Shown here in pieces: positions 1-9,454 of a DNA stretch of 64,000 nt. Every line of letters starts with the position of its first letter. The stretch's first letter is position 1. The notes beneath the pieces were generated by a model. The model searched no databases, had not been told where the DNA came from, and saw only the letters and a list, made by a program, of their open reading frames with translations. Both the position numbers and the translations under genes were made by a program. Origin of the DNA: Sinomicrobium sp. (lineage in GTDB: Bacteria; Bacteroidota; Bacteroidia; Flavobacteriales; Flavobacteriaceae); contig JAJUFH010000004.1 in assembly GCA_029266035.1 (NCBI GenBank), forward strand, positions 62,001 through 126,000. Direction: 5' to 3'.

Positions 1-22
1 AATTTTACCGATTGTATAAAAT

Positions 23-64
23 AAAAGACCTTTTTCGAAATATCGGAAAAGGTCCTTTATTTTT
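23..64. terminator. Intrinsic terminator hairpin (aaaagacctttttc...ggaaaaggtccttt + T-run) downstream of the DUF721 gene
   Basis: Inverted repeat aaaagacc/ggtccttt extended by ttttc/gaaaa, followed by tattttt. Confidence 0.75.
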
Positions 65-98
65 GAGCTGAAAGGGCAATTCATCTACTGTGTGGTAA

Positions 99-395
99 CT
101 ATCTCAACACTATTTTCTTTATCAGCTCTTTTCCGAGTTCTTCGTTGATTATGGCGATGATTTTTTCTTTCCCGTAGCTGAGTTCTTCTCGCAATACCGA
201 AGAGGTGAGACTTACGTATAAGGTGTCGTTTTTGAGCTGTATGTCGGAGGTGTAATTGGCAATACCACTGCCCATAAGCTGCTTCCACGCCTTTCGCACA
301 TCTATCTTATCCATGCCCGATTGCAGCTTGTTCTCCGCGATAAAGGCTTTCAGTCCTTCCGATAGTGATATGTGTTCGCTGTGTCGCTTTGCCAT
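99..395 (-). CDS. DUF721 domain-containing protein (DciA-like)
   Basis: 98 aa ORF with DUF721-like layout; adjacent to recF as is common in Bacteroidetes. Confidence 0.8.
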   Translation of the reverse strand: MAKRHSEHISLSEGLKAFIAENKLQSGMDKIDVRKAWKQLMGSGIANYTSDIQLKNDTLYVSLTSSVLREELSYGKEKIIAIINEELGKELIKKIVLR

Positions 396-407
396 GATGT
401 AGTCGTA

Positions 408-854
408 TTATTTTTCTTGTAAATCTCCCAAATCGAGGGGCTCATATCGTTTGTAAAGGTAATTCAAATTATCTGCATTTCGCAGTATTAGTCGGTTTTC
501 AGTCAGCTTAATTACCTCTTCTTCCCACTGACTTAGCGAGGTGTGATATTTGAGAATAAGGCGATTGTCTTTTAGACCGATCGAAAAATTTTCACTGTCG
601 TTTGTGGTGTAATATTCTCCGTCTAAACGGGGCTGCATTTTTTTTCGAAATCCCGTGCTGTCGGTTGTTAACTCTATATAATCGACTGTAGTATTTACGT
701 CAAATTCTTTTGTGTCGCCACCAGGAAACTCTACGCTTTCAATTTCCCAATAACCGGTGAGCTGCTGCAGCTGTGTTTCGGGAGAAGGGGTGCAGCCAGT
801 AAAAAGGGTAGACAGACCTATCAGGAATGCTGTTGCGATATTGGTGTACTTCAT
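408..854 (-). CDS. Lipocalin-like small lipoprotein
   Basis: Signal peptide/lipobox MKYTNIATAFLIGLSTLFTGC, then LTGYWEIESVEF; start trimmed from the 893 track ORF. Confidence 0.65.
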   Translation of the reverse strand: MKYTNIATAFLIGLSTLFTGCTPSPETQLQQLTGYWEIESVEFPGGDTKEFDVNTTVDYIELTTDSTGFRKKMQPRLDGEYYTTNDSENFSIGLKDNRLILKYHTSLSQWEEEVIKLTENRLILRNADNLNYLYKRYEPLDLGDLQEK

Positions 855-940
855 AGTTAATGATTTTATTGTTTTTATGTTGTCCGATGTCATCTGACTA
901 GAAGTAGTCTTCAGCTCGGACTTTCTACCTTCAAAAACGA

Positions 941-2017
941 TTATAGTTGGAATACTTTATAAGACCGGGCAGTTTCCCGCACTACAGCTTCTGTTCGACT
1001 GGCATGGGTGTCGCTGATAAACAACTGTCCGAAATTGTTTTCCATCAGTTTTACAATGCGCGCCACGCGGTTTTCATCGAGTTTGTCAAATATATCGTCG
1101 AGTAATAGGATAGGCGATACGCCGGCCTGTTGTTTTATAAAATCGAATTGGGCCAGCTTTAGAGCGACCAAAAAGGATTTCTGCTGCCCTTGGCTGCCGA
1201 ATTTTCTTATTGGATAGCCGTCGATTTCCAGGCTGAGGTCATCACGGTGTATCCCGGTGCTGGTATATTGAAGCGCTCTGTCTTTGTTGATGGCGTTTTT
1301 GAGCAGTTCGTCCAGCGGCTGCTCCGAAAGTGAGCTGCTATAGGAGATATTTACATTTTCACCACTGTTGGAGATGGCTCTGTATCGCTCCAAGAAAATA
1401 GGGACAAATGCTTCGAGAAATGCTTGTCTGCCTTTGAATATTTCTGAACCGTGAAGGTGGAGCTGCTCGTTGTATATACTTAAGGTGTTGTTGTCGTATG
1501 TGTGGTTTAAGGCAAAGTACTTTAACAGAGAATTTCGCTGACTCAGCGCCCTGTTGTACTGAATGAGGTGATCGAGATAGATTTTGTCGGACTGTGAGAT
1601 AACACTATCTATAAACCTCCTACGAGTTTCACTACCCTCCACAATAAGGTCGCGGTCGGCCGGAGATATGATAACTAAGGGGAGAAATCCGATATGGTCA
1701 GACAATTTGTCGTAAGCCTTGCCGTTGCGTTTAATTCCCCGCTTTTGTCCTTTTTTGAAACTGCATATTATGTGTTCGTCATGTCCCATTTTACTAAAGA
1801 GACCGTCTACTACAAAAAAGTCTTCTCCGTGCCTTATATTTTGAACGGCGATAGGATTAAAATAGCTCTTGCCAAAAGAAAGGTGGTAAATAGCGTCGAG
1901 AACATTGGTTTTTCCGATGCCATTGTCGCCTACCAGGCAGTTGATCTTTTCGTCAAACTCAAAGTCTTTTGCCTTGAAGTTCTTGTAATTGACCAATGAT
2001 AGTTTTTTTAGAAACAT
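941..2017 (-). CDS. recF: DNA replication/repair protein RecF
   Basis: Walker [10 protein letters not shown], signature [18 protein letters not shown], Walker [13 protein letters not shown]. Confidence 0.95.
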   Translation of the reverse strand: MFLKKLSLVNYKNFKAKDFEFDEKINCLVGDNGIGKTNVLDAIYHLSFGKSYFNPIAVQNIRHGEDFFVVDGLFSKMGHDEHIICSFKKGQKRGIKRNGKAYDKLSDHIGFLPLVIISPADRDLIVEGSETRRRFIDSVISQSDKIYLDHLIQYNRALSQRNSLLKYFALNHTYDNNTLSIYNEQLHLHGSEIFKGRQAFLEAFVPIFLERYRAISNSGENVNISYSSSLSEQPLDELLKNAINKDRALQYTSTGIHRDDLSLEIDGYPIRKFGSQGQQKSFLVALKLAQFDFIKQQAGVSPILLLDDIFDKLDENRVARIVKLMENNFGQLFISDTHASRTEAVVRETARSYKVFQL

Positions 2018-2119
2018 ACCCTTTAATGCTGTGGATTCTTGCTGTCTTTTCGGCTCGAAAGTTACCTAAACTAATTAAAATATTCGAATAAATACACTTT
2101 CATATATCAATAAAAATTA

Positions 2120-2127
2120 TATTTTTG
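2120..2127 (+). promoter_or_regulatory. Bacteroidetes -7 element TATTTTTG upstream of the TPR gene
   Basis: Matches TAnnTTTG about 24 nt before the ATG. Confidence 0.55.
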
Positions 2128-2150
2128 CGGCACAATAAAAGTCTCTAAAG

Positions 2151-2912
2151 ATGGCAACGTATAAGAAACGAGGACATAAACCCAAGAATAAGAAGGAAGA
2201 ACAGGCGGAAAACATGAAAAGTACCACAGCAGAAGTGTTTGGTACGCTCGATGAAAGTGCTTCGAGAACAGAGGCGTGGGTGGCGAGAAATCAGAAAGCT
2301 ATAATTGTCGGTATCGGAGTGGTGGCCGTTGCAGCATTGGGATTTCTGGGGTATCAGGAGTTTATGAAAGGGCCTAAAAACACAGAGGCTTCCAACGAAA
2401 TGATGTTTGCACAGCAACTCTTTAACGAGGCTATAAACAGCACCAATAGAGATTCACTTTACACTCTTGCTCTAAACGGAGCAGAAGGGAAGTACGGTTT
2501 CCTCGATATTATAGAGAAATATAAAGGTACAGATGCGGCCAACTTGTCTTATTACAGTGCAGGAATGGCTTATCTCAATATGAATAAGTATCAGGAAGCT
2601 ATAACACATCTGGAGCAGTTTTCTTCAGAAGATGCTATGTTAGGGCCTTTGGCTAAAGGGGGGATAGGAGATGCGTTTATGCAACTCGACCAACCCGAAG
2701 AAGCTTTGGATTACTACGAGAGAGCATTTGCGGCAAACAGTAACGGCTTTACTACACCCAGATTCCTCTTCAAAGCGGGCGTAACTGCTTTAGAACTGGG
2801 TAAAAACGACCTTGCCTTAAAGTATTTCAACAGGGTTAAAGACGAATACCCTGATTCGGAAGAAGGTCGTACCATAGATATATATATCGGAAAGGTAGAA
2901 AGTTCGAATTAA
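2151..2912 (+). CDS. Tetratricopeptide repeat protein, single TM (YfgM-like)
   Basis: TM segment AIIVGIGVVAVAALGFLGY followed by TPR motifs. Confidence 0.8.
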   Translation: MATYKKRGHKPKNKKEEQAENMKSTTAEVFGTLDESASRTEAWVARNQKAIIVGIGVVAVAALGFLGYQEFMKGPKNTEASNEMMFAQQLFNEAINSTNRDSLYTLALNGAEGKYGFLDIIEKYKGTDAANLSYYSAGMAYLNMNKYQEAITHLEQFSSEDAMLGPLAKGGIGDAFMQLDQPEEALDYYERAFAANSNGFTTPRFLFKAGVTALELGKNDLALKYFNRVKDEYPDSEEGRTIDIYIGKVESSN

Positions 2913-2914
2913 GT

Positions 2915-3394
2915 ATGGCTACAGAAAACAAAAATCTATCACAATACGATAAGACGAGTGTTCCTGATGCGAGGGCTTTTCGATTTGGTATTGTCGTTTC
3001 GGAATGGAATGACACCGTAACAGAAGGGCTTTTTTCCGGTGCAGAGGCTACTCTTTTAGACTGTGGGGTACTTCCCGAAAATATTGTACGGTGGAATGTT
3101 CCTGGAAGTTTTGAGCTGACTTTTGGTTGTAAAAAGATGCTGGAAACACAAGACGTAGATGCCGTTATAGCTATAGGGAGTTTAATCAGAGGTGAAACCA
3201 GCCACTTTGATGTTGTTTGTAATGCTGCAGCTCAAGGGATAAAAGACCTCAATGTAAAATACGATTGCCCGGTGATATTCTGTGTGCTTACCGACGATAC
3301 CTTGCAACAGGCTATAGATCGCAGCGGAGGAAAACACGGCAATAAAGGCACTGAAGCTGCTATTGCCGCTATTAAAATGGCTTCTTTGAGTTAA
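2915..3394 (+). CDS. ribH: 6,7-dimethyl-8-ribityllumazine synthase
   Basis: VVSEWNDTVTEGLFSGA, VPGSFELTF, IGSLIRGETSHFDVVCN, FCVLTDDTLQQAIDRSGG. Confidence 0.95.
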   Translation: MATENKNLSQYDKTSVPDARAFRFGIVVSEWNDTVTEGLFSGAEATLLDCGVLPENIVRWNVPGSFELTFGCKKMLETQDVDAVIAIGSLIRGETSHFDVVCNAAAQGIKDLNVKYDCPVIFCVLTDDTLQQAIDRSGGKHGNKGTEAAIAAIKMASLS

Positions 3395-3518
3395 ACCTCT
3401 TCTTCTAAAGACAACAATTCTTTTTTTTTGTGACAGAGCAATGAGGTATTGCAGTTGTGAAAAATTTAACCGCACACTCCTTACATTTCTGTAGTATTTT
3501 CAGTATTTTTGAAGGATT

Positions 3519-3806
3519 ATGGGAGCATTAGGATCGCGAAAAAATAAAAAGTACAGCTATACCCCTCGTTACTACAAGAGTGACAAGGAAGGGAGTCCTT
3601 TTAAAATAGAGGGACGCTTCGACGGTTTCAGGAGAACGACAGTAGATAACAAAGGGTTGAAAAAGAAGATTAACAATGCCTTAGAAGATCTTAGAAGAGA
3701 TCCGGGTAGCAAGGCCAATAAAAATGTTCTTATCATTGCGGCCATACTGATACTTTTATTCCTCTTTATTATCGATTTTGACCTAAGTATATTCACTTCT
3801 AAGTAA
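3519..3806 (+). CDS. Small conserved membrane protein between ribH and mutL
   Basis: 95 aa, C-terminal TM NVLIIAAILILLFLFIIDF. Confidence 0.7.
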   Translation: MGALGSRKNKKYSYTPRYYKSDKEGSPFKIEGRFDGFRRTTVDNKGLKKKINNALEDLRRDPGSKANKNVLIIAAILILLFLFIIDFDLSIFTSK

Positions 3807-3808
3807 TA

Positions 3809-5719
3809 ATGGCAGATATCATACAGCTTTTACCGGATCATGTAGCGAATCAGATCGCGGCAGGAGAGGTGGTACAAAGGCCAGCTTCTGTGGTGAAGGA
3901 ACTCGTAGAGAACGCAGTTGATGCGGGTGCTACTGAAATCAAACTCATCATTAAAAACGCCGGTAAAACGCTTATTCAAGTGGTCGATAACGGAAAGGGA
4001 ATGACCGTTACAGATGCGCGCCTGAGTTTTGAAAGACACGCTACTTCAAAGATACGTTCGGCAGAAGATTTGTTTAGTCTGCACACCAAAGGATTCAGAG
4101 GTGAGGCTTTGGCGTCTATTGCAGCCATAGCCCATGTGGAGATGAATACAAGACCACAAAACGAAGAGGTGGGTACGCGTATTTGCATAGAAGGGGGGAA
4201 GTTTATTACACAGGAAGTGGTAGCGACGGCTGAAGGAACTTCTATCGCTGTAAAAAATCTTTTTTTTAACGTTCCGGCAAGGAGGAACTTCCTCAAGTCG
4301 GATCAGGTAGAGTTGCGACATATTATCGATGAATTTCACCGGGTATCTCTGGCTCATCCAGATATTCAATTTGCCATGTATCACAACGGCAATGACCTCT
4401 TTAGCTTGCTGCCCTCCAATTATAGACAGCGAGTGGTAAATATCTTTGGGAGTCGAACCAATGAAAAACTGGTTCCTGTAAGTGAAAATACCGAGGTGCT
4501 CAAACTCTCCGGATTTGTGTACAAACCGGAACACGCCCGGAAAAGCCGAGGAGAACAGTTCTTTTTTGTCAACAATCGCTTTGTGAAGAGTCCGTACCTT
4601 CACCATGCGGTTGTAGCGGCATTTGAGGGACTTATACGCGAGCAAACTCATCCTGGCTACTTTCTGTACCTCGATATAGATCCGAAATCGGTAGACGTCA
4701 ATATACATCCTACCAAGACAGAGATCAAGTTCGACGACGAACACACCCTATACGCCATTATCCGCGCTGCCGTAAAACACAGTTTAGGACAATTTAATAT
4801 AGCTCCCATACTCGATTTTGACAAAGACAGCGGCCTTGATACTCCTTATAGTTACAAGGATAAACAGGCCAGTGTGCCAAGCATAGAGGTCGACGCCAAT
4901 TTCAATCCGTTCAGAGACGAAGGGGAAGAGACAGGAACTACTGATGCTGCGAGAGGATCTTCTATTGGAGGAGGAAAATCGAGGAATACATGGCAGTCTG
5001 ATAGAAGAGGAAGTTCTTCTAGCTGGGAAAGTTTGTATGTAGGCTTGGGAGACGGTGATGCTTCGGCTAATTTCAGCTCGGTGGAAATAGAATCGGACGA
5101 AGTAGGAGGAGGGAAACAAGAGCAAGTCCTTTTTGATCACCGTGAGGAAAATCTGCCTTCCGTCAGCACCTATCAGCTTCACCGTAAGTATATAGTGACT
5201 ACCATAAAGTCGGGTATGGTGATTATAGACCAACACCGGGCCCACCAACGTGTGCTATACGAGCGCTTTTTGCGTCAGATGACGGTTAAGGAAGGGGTGA
5301 GTCAGCAATTGCTCTTTCCTATAGTACTTCAGTATTCAGCTTCCGATATGACCTTGTTGTCTGAATTAAAGGGGGCAATGGAATTTATAGGTTTTGCTAT
5401 AGAACCTTTTAAAGATGAAGAAATAACTATTACCGGTATACCTTCTGGGGTATCAGAAACAGAAGTGAGTATTATCTTGGAACAACTGCTGGCAGATTTT
5501 AAAGATGAAATTCCAGATCACAGTTTTTCTCAAAGTGATCGCATGGCCAAATCTTTAGGAAAAACCCTTGCCGTACGAACGGGGGATGTGCTAAACGAAG
5601 CTGCCCAAGAAGCGCTTGTAAACGACCTTTTTGCCTGTAAAGAGCCGGGAATTTCGCCCTTTAACAGGCCTACTTATATTACCATAACCATAGAAGATCT
5701 CGAAAAAAAATTTTTGTAA
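3809..5719 (+). CDS. mutL: DNA mismatch repair protein MutL
   Basis: IAAGEVVQRPASVVKELVENAVDAGAT, GHKL ATPase motifs, C-terminal dimerisation domain. Confidence 0.97.
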   Translation: MADIIQLLPDHVANQIAAGEVVQRPASVVKELVENAVDAGATEIKLIIKNAGKTLIQVVDNGKGMTVTDARLSFERHATSKIRSAEDLFSLHTKGFRGEALASIAAIAHVEMNTRPQNEEVGTRICIEGGKFITQEVVATAEGTSIAVKNLFFNVPARRNFLKSDQVELRHIIDEFHRVSLAHPDIQFAMYHNGNDLFSLLPSNYRQRVVNIFGSRTNEKLVPVSENTEVLKLSGFVYKPEHARKSRGEQFFFVNNRFVKSPYLHHAVVAAFEGLIREQTHPGYFLYLDIDPKSVDVNIHPTKTEIKFDDEHTLYAIIRAAVKHSLGQFNIAPILDFDKDSGLDTPYSYKDKQASVPSIEVDANFNPFRDEGEETGTTDAARGSSIGGGKSRNTWQSDRRGSSSSWESLYVGLGDGDASANFSSVEIESDEVGGGKQEQVLFDHREENLPSVSTYQLHRKYIVTTIKSGMVIIDQHRAHQRVLYERFLRQMTVKEGVSQQLLFPIVLQYSASDMTLLSELKGAMEFIGFAIEPFKDEEITITGIPSGVSETEVSIILEQLLADFKDEIPDHSFSQSDRMAKSLGKTLAVRTGDVLNEAAQEALVNDLFACKEPGISPFNRPTYITITIEDLEKKFL

Positions 5720-6463
5720 ATGTTTAGAATAACCGAAGCTGTCAAGCACTTGCTTATCATCAATGTGCTCTTTTTTATAGCCACTCAATTGTATCACGAC
5801 CAGATGTTGGAACTGTTTTCATTGTGGTTTATTAAAAACGGACACTTTGAGTGGTGGCAGATAGTGTCGTATATGTTTATGCACGGAGGCTTCATGCATA
5901 TATTTTTCAATATGTACGCCTTGTGGGCTTTTGGAGGGCCTTTAGAACAGATGTGGGGGCGCAATAAATTTTTGTTTTTCTACTTTTCGGCAGGATTGGG
6001 TGCAGCATTGATTCACGCCGCAGTGGGCTATTATCAATTCAACGAGGGGATGAACGCTCTTACCGAGGCCGGATTGGATCCCGGAAGGATATTGGCTGCC
6101 TTGAATGAAGGTAAATACAGTGAATATTGGTATCAGGTAGCCCCGAGGGAAACAGTAGATAATATGATAGGTACCTTCCTCACTCCTGCCGTGGGAGCAT
6201 CTGGAGCGATATACGGTATTCTGGTCGCTTTTGCCATGATGTTTCCAAATGCCGAATTGTTTCTTATTTTTGTTCCTATACCCATCAAGGCCAAGTATTT
6301 TATGCCGGCATTGATTGCGATGGATCTGTTTTCGGGCTTTACCGGTTATTCCATTTTCGGGGGAGGAATAGCACACTTTGCACATGTGGGAGGTGCCTTG
6401 TTTGGCTTTATCATGATGTGGTATTGGAAGAAAAACCAGTTTAACAACAATAGATGGAATTAA
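5720..6463 (+). CDS. Rhomboid family intramembrane serine protease
   Basis: HGGFMHIFFNMYAL, GASGAIYG catalytic Ser, AHFAHVGGALFG catalytic His. Confidence 0.92.
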   Translation: MFRITEAVKHLLIINVLFFIATQLYHDQMLELFSLWFIKNGHFEWWQIVSYMFMHGGFMHIFFNMYALWAFGGPLEQMWGRNKFLFFYFSAGLGAALIHAAVGYYQFNEGMNALTEAGLDPGRILAALNEGKYSEYWYQVAPRETVDNMIGTFLTPAVGASGAIYGILVAFAMMFPNAELFLIFVPIPIKAKYFMPALIAMDLFSGFTGYSIFGGGIAHFAHVGGALFGFIMMWYWKKNQFNNNRWN

Positions 6464-6497
6464 TGGGGTAATTACAATGAGTTTTTAAAGTGTTATT

Positions 6498-7394
6498 GTG
6501 ATTAATATGAGCATAGGCAACGATATAAAATACAAATACAACACCCTTAATGTAGGCGATAAGCTTATTGTGATCAATGTGGTGGTGTTTATTGTCAATA
6601 TGCTGGTAGTGTCGCTTTTTCAGCTACAGTCCGATTTTTTTATGAGGTGGTTCGAATTGCCTAAGCACTTTAGCGATTTTATCACTCAACCCTGGTCTAT
6701 CATTACCTATGCTTTTTTTCACGGAGGTCTTTCACATATCTTCTGGAATATGCTGCTGCTCTATTTTTCTGGACGTATATTTTTGAATTTGTTTGGAGGG
6801 CGTCGGTTTTTAAATGTGTATTTTCTGGGAGCTATCACCGGTGGAGCCATATTTATGCTCAGCTATAATATTTTCCCTGTATTTTCTGGGATCGACACCT
6901 CGCTGATCGGGGCGTCGGCAGCGGTGATGGCTATATTGATTTTTATCTGTACTTATATGCCCAATCAGGAAGTGAGGTTGTTTTTTCTCTTCAATGTTAA
7001 ACTGTGGTATATAGGTGTAGGAGTGGTGTTGATAGATTTAGTGCAGATTCCGGTAGGCAATGCCGGGGGGCATCTGGCGCATTTGGGAGGAGCTTTACTC
7101 GGGTATATCTACGCCAAAAAATTGTACGACGGAAAGGATATTGGTACAGGATTTGAACGCTTAGTGTCAGGAGTGGTCAACCTCTTCAAAAGACGAGAGA
7201 ACAGACCACTCAAAACTGTACATCGCAATAGAAAGGCGCAGGCTAATACTGGAGCTGCTGCAAGCTATAATGGCAATAAAGACGATCGGCAGAAAAAAAT
7301 AGACAGTATTCTCGACAAGATCAGTAAAAGCGGGTATGAAAGTCTTACTCGAGAGGAAAAGGATTTTCTCTTTAAGGCAGGTAAGGAGGATTAA
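6498..7394 (+). CDS. Rhomboid family intramembrane serine protease with cytosolic C-terminal extension
   Basis: HGGLSHIFWNMLLLY, IGASAAVMAI, GHLAHLGGALLGY; tail DSILDKISKSGYESLTREEKDFLFKAGKED. Confidence 0.9.
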   Translation: MINMSIGNDIKYKYNTLNVGDKLIVINVVVFIVNMLVVSLFQLQSDFFMRWFELPKHFSDFITQPWSIITYAFFHGGLSHIFWNMLLLYFSGRIFLNLFGGRRFLNVYFLGAITGGAIFMLSYNIFPVFSGIDTSLIGASAAVMAILIFICTYMPNQEVRLFFLFNVKLWYIGVGVVLIDLVQIPVGNAGGHLAHLGGALLGYIYAKKLYDGKDIGTGFERLVSGVVNLFKRRENRPLKTVHRNRKAQANTGAAASYNGNKDDRQKKIDSILDKISKSGYESLTREEKDFLFKAGKED

Positions 7395-7412
7395 AAATCT
7401 CAATACATCAGG

Positions 7413-8468
7413 GTGAAAAAGCTGGGAATACTTCATAAAACCATATTCTTTCTCAATACGATTTTTGCAGTATTGCTATTGCTGTCGTATATTTTGCCCT
7501 ATGTGTTTCCGAAGAGCTTTCCCCTGTTGTCGGTACTCAGTCTCACTTTACCCGTGTTTATTGTAATCAATGTTGTTTTTACATTGTATTGGCTGATACA
7601 ACTCAAGAGGCAGTTTCTGTTGTCACTGCTCATATTACTCATAGGCTACAAACACTTGGAGGCGATGTACAGTTTTTCTGGGGTTTCTGAAGATGAGACT
7701 GAAGGACATATTAAGTTGATGACCTTCAATGTGCGTATATTTAATGCCTACGACTGGCTGCCGCAGAAAGATATTCCGGAGCGCATTGAGGCAATGGTAG
7801 AAAAAGAGGCTCCCGATATACTGTGTTTACAGGAGTTCTACTACACCCAGGAGGATACCTTTAACGCATTTTACCCTTATCAGTTTATAAAGTATACCAC
7901 AGAAAACAATCATACCGGACAGGCCGTATTTTCTAAATATCCTATAGTGGCACGAGGATCATTGGAGTTTCCAAAAACAGGAAATAACGCCTTGTATGTA
8001 GATGTGGTTAAAGACAGAGATACTTTCCGCGTGTACAATTTACATCTGGAGTCGCTGCGCATTGCTCCGAAAAAGGAGCATATTGCCATAGAAGATCCGG
8101 AAGCGCTGTACAAGCGCATGGGAAATGCCTTTGCACTACAACACGATCAAGTGGAAATTTTCGACCGCCATCGCAATAGCTGTAGCTATAAGATGATAGT
8201 GGCGGGAGACTTTAACAATACTCCTTATTCGTATGTGTACAAACGGATAAAAGGGGATATGAAAGACTCTTTTGTAGAACAGGGGAGCGGATTTGGACGA
8301 TCGTATGATTTCGACTATTTCCCAATGCGTATCGACTTTATTCTGACCGATCCGGATATGGAGGTCACCGCTCATAAAAATTACGACCAACGGCTTTCAG
8401 ATCACTATCCGGTGATGGCTACAATCGATCTCGGAGGTGAAAATGTCGAGGGTGATAAAGAGGAGTGA
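7413..8468 (+). CDS. Endonuclease/exonuclease/phosphatase family protein, N-terminal TM
   Basis: KLMTFNVRIFNAYDW, ILCLQEF, VAGDFNNTP, RIDFILTD, SDHYPVMA; GTG start. Confidence 0.9.
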   Translation: MKKLGILHKTIFFLNTIFAVLLLLSYILPYVFPKSFPLLSVLSLTLPVFIVINVVFTLYWLIQLKRQFLLSLLILLIGYKHLEAMYSFSGVSEDETEGHIKLMTFNVRIFNAYDWLPQKDIPERIEAMVEKEAPDILCLQEFYYTQEDTFNAFYPYQFIKYTTENNHTGQAVFSKYPIVARGSLEFPKTGNNALYVDVVKDRDTFRVYNLHLESLRIAPKKEHIAIEDPEALYKRMGNAFALQHDQVEIFDRHRNSCSYKMIVAGDFNNTPYSYVYKRIKGDMKDSFVEQGSGFGRSYDFDYFPMRIDFILTDPDMEVTAHKNYDQRLSDHYPVMATIDLGGENVEGDKEE

Positions 8469-8482
8469 AACCAGATTGTATT

Positions 8483-8791
8483 TTACATAAGAAGGCAGTC
8501 GACAGTATCTGCTAGGATATGAAGCAATAGAGCGAGCCCTACTATACGGGTGGGGCGGTATACGAAGAGCAGTGTGTACACGGCAATAGCGATGTAACTG
8601 TGAAGTATGTGAAAACCTATACTACATCGGTTTGCATCAAAAATAGGGGAGGCTAGCAGGTGATCTGCATCGATGATTATTCCCGATAGCAATACTAGAC
8701 TTACCTTTTTAAATTTCGGTCTGAAAAACCAGTAGGCCAGCAGTACAGGAAAAATAAAATGAAGCCCGTAGTGAATGATAAATCGAAACAT
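8483..8791 (-). CDS. DUF6122-like small membrane protein with conserved His/Asp
   Basis: HYGLHFIFP, IDADHLLASP, FHILHS, LLLHILADTVDCLL; resembles membrane metal-dependent hydrolase-like families. Confidence 0.65.
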   Translation of the reverse strand: MFRFIIHYGLHFIFPVLLAYWFFRPKFKKVSLVLLSGIIIDADHLLASPIFDANRCSIGFHILHSYIAIAVYTLLFVYRPTRIVGLALLLHILADTVDCLLM

Positions 8792-9417
8792 TAGCGAGGG
8801 AGCTCTTGATCTTTGAGGTATGATGTGGCATTCGGACCTTCGTTAAAGAGGAGGTCGAGTATGCTGAGATTGGGAATATGACCGTGTTTTTCTTCGAATA
8901 CCTGGGTATATGGACTAAGCTTAAAATGAGGCTCTTCTTTGGCGTTGACCAAATGTCTGAAGTCTTCAAGCTCCGTAGTTTCTTTCTGGTATTCGGTAGT
9001 AAATGTTTGTTTCAGTTCAATTTGTAGTATTTCGCATATCAAATTGATAGTCGCCAGGTTTAGGTCCATCAAAAAATCGTGCTTCTGATGAAAAATTCCC
9101 GCTAGATCATCTTCGTAAAATTCGAAAAAAGGAGAAGATCGATAGGCAGTTTGCAGGGTTTTCCAGTGCAATTTAGCCCAAGTGGATTCCTCTTCTATAC
9201 GTACGTCCTTGTATTTTTGATGAGCTCCGGTTTTTAGGTGTTTTACCGGGATGCTGAGCAATTGTTTTCCTCCGGCTCCGTAGATGTACATACGGTTGCG
9301 ATAGGTTTGTTTCTGGAAGTTGTCGTGCATTTCAAAAACAGTATCGCAATTGACCAAGGCTACCATGTGTAGTATCGATGGAAAATAGGTCGGGTGAATG
9401 AGAACTTGTCTCGACAT
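8791..9417 (-). CDS. WbqC family protein
   Basis: HPTYFPSILHMVALVNCDTVFEMHDNFQKQTYRNRMYIYG. Confidence 0.88.
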   Translation of the reverse strand: MSRQVLIHPTYFPSILHMVALVNCDTVFEMHDNFQKQTYRNRMYIYGAGGKQLLSIPVKHLKTGAHQKYKDVRIEEESTWAKLHWKTLQTAYRSSPFFEFYEDDLAGIFHQKHDFLMDLNLATINLICEILQIELKQTFTTEYQKETTELEDFRHLVNAKEEPHFKLSPYTQVFEEKHGHIPNLSILDLLFNEGPNATSYLKDQELPR

Positions 9418-9454
9418 AGCGATTTAGATTCCGTTTTGTCGGATATGTTGTTGA

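Noticed and set aside
4046-4744. Long antisense ORF (232 aa) within mutL
   Set aside because: Fully opposite a confident mutL frame; no recognisable domain; consistent with shadow ORFs.
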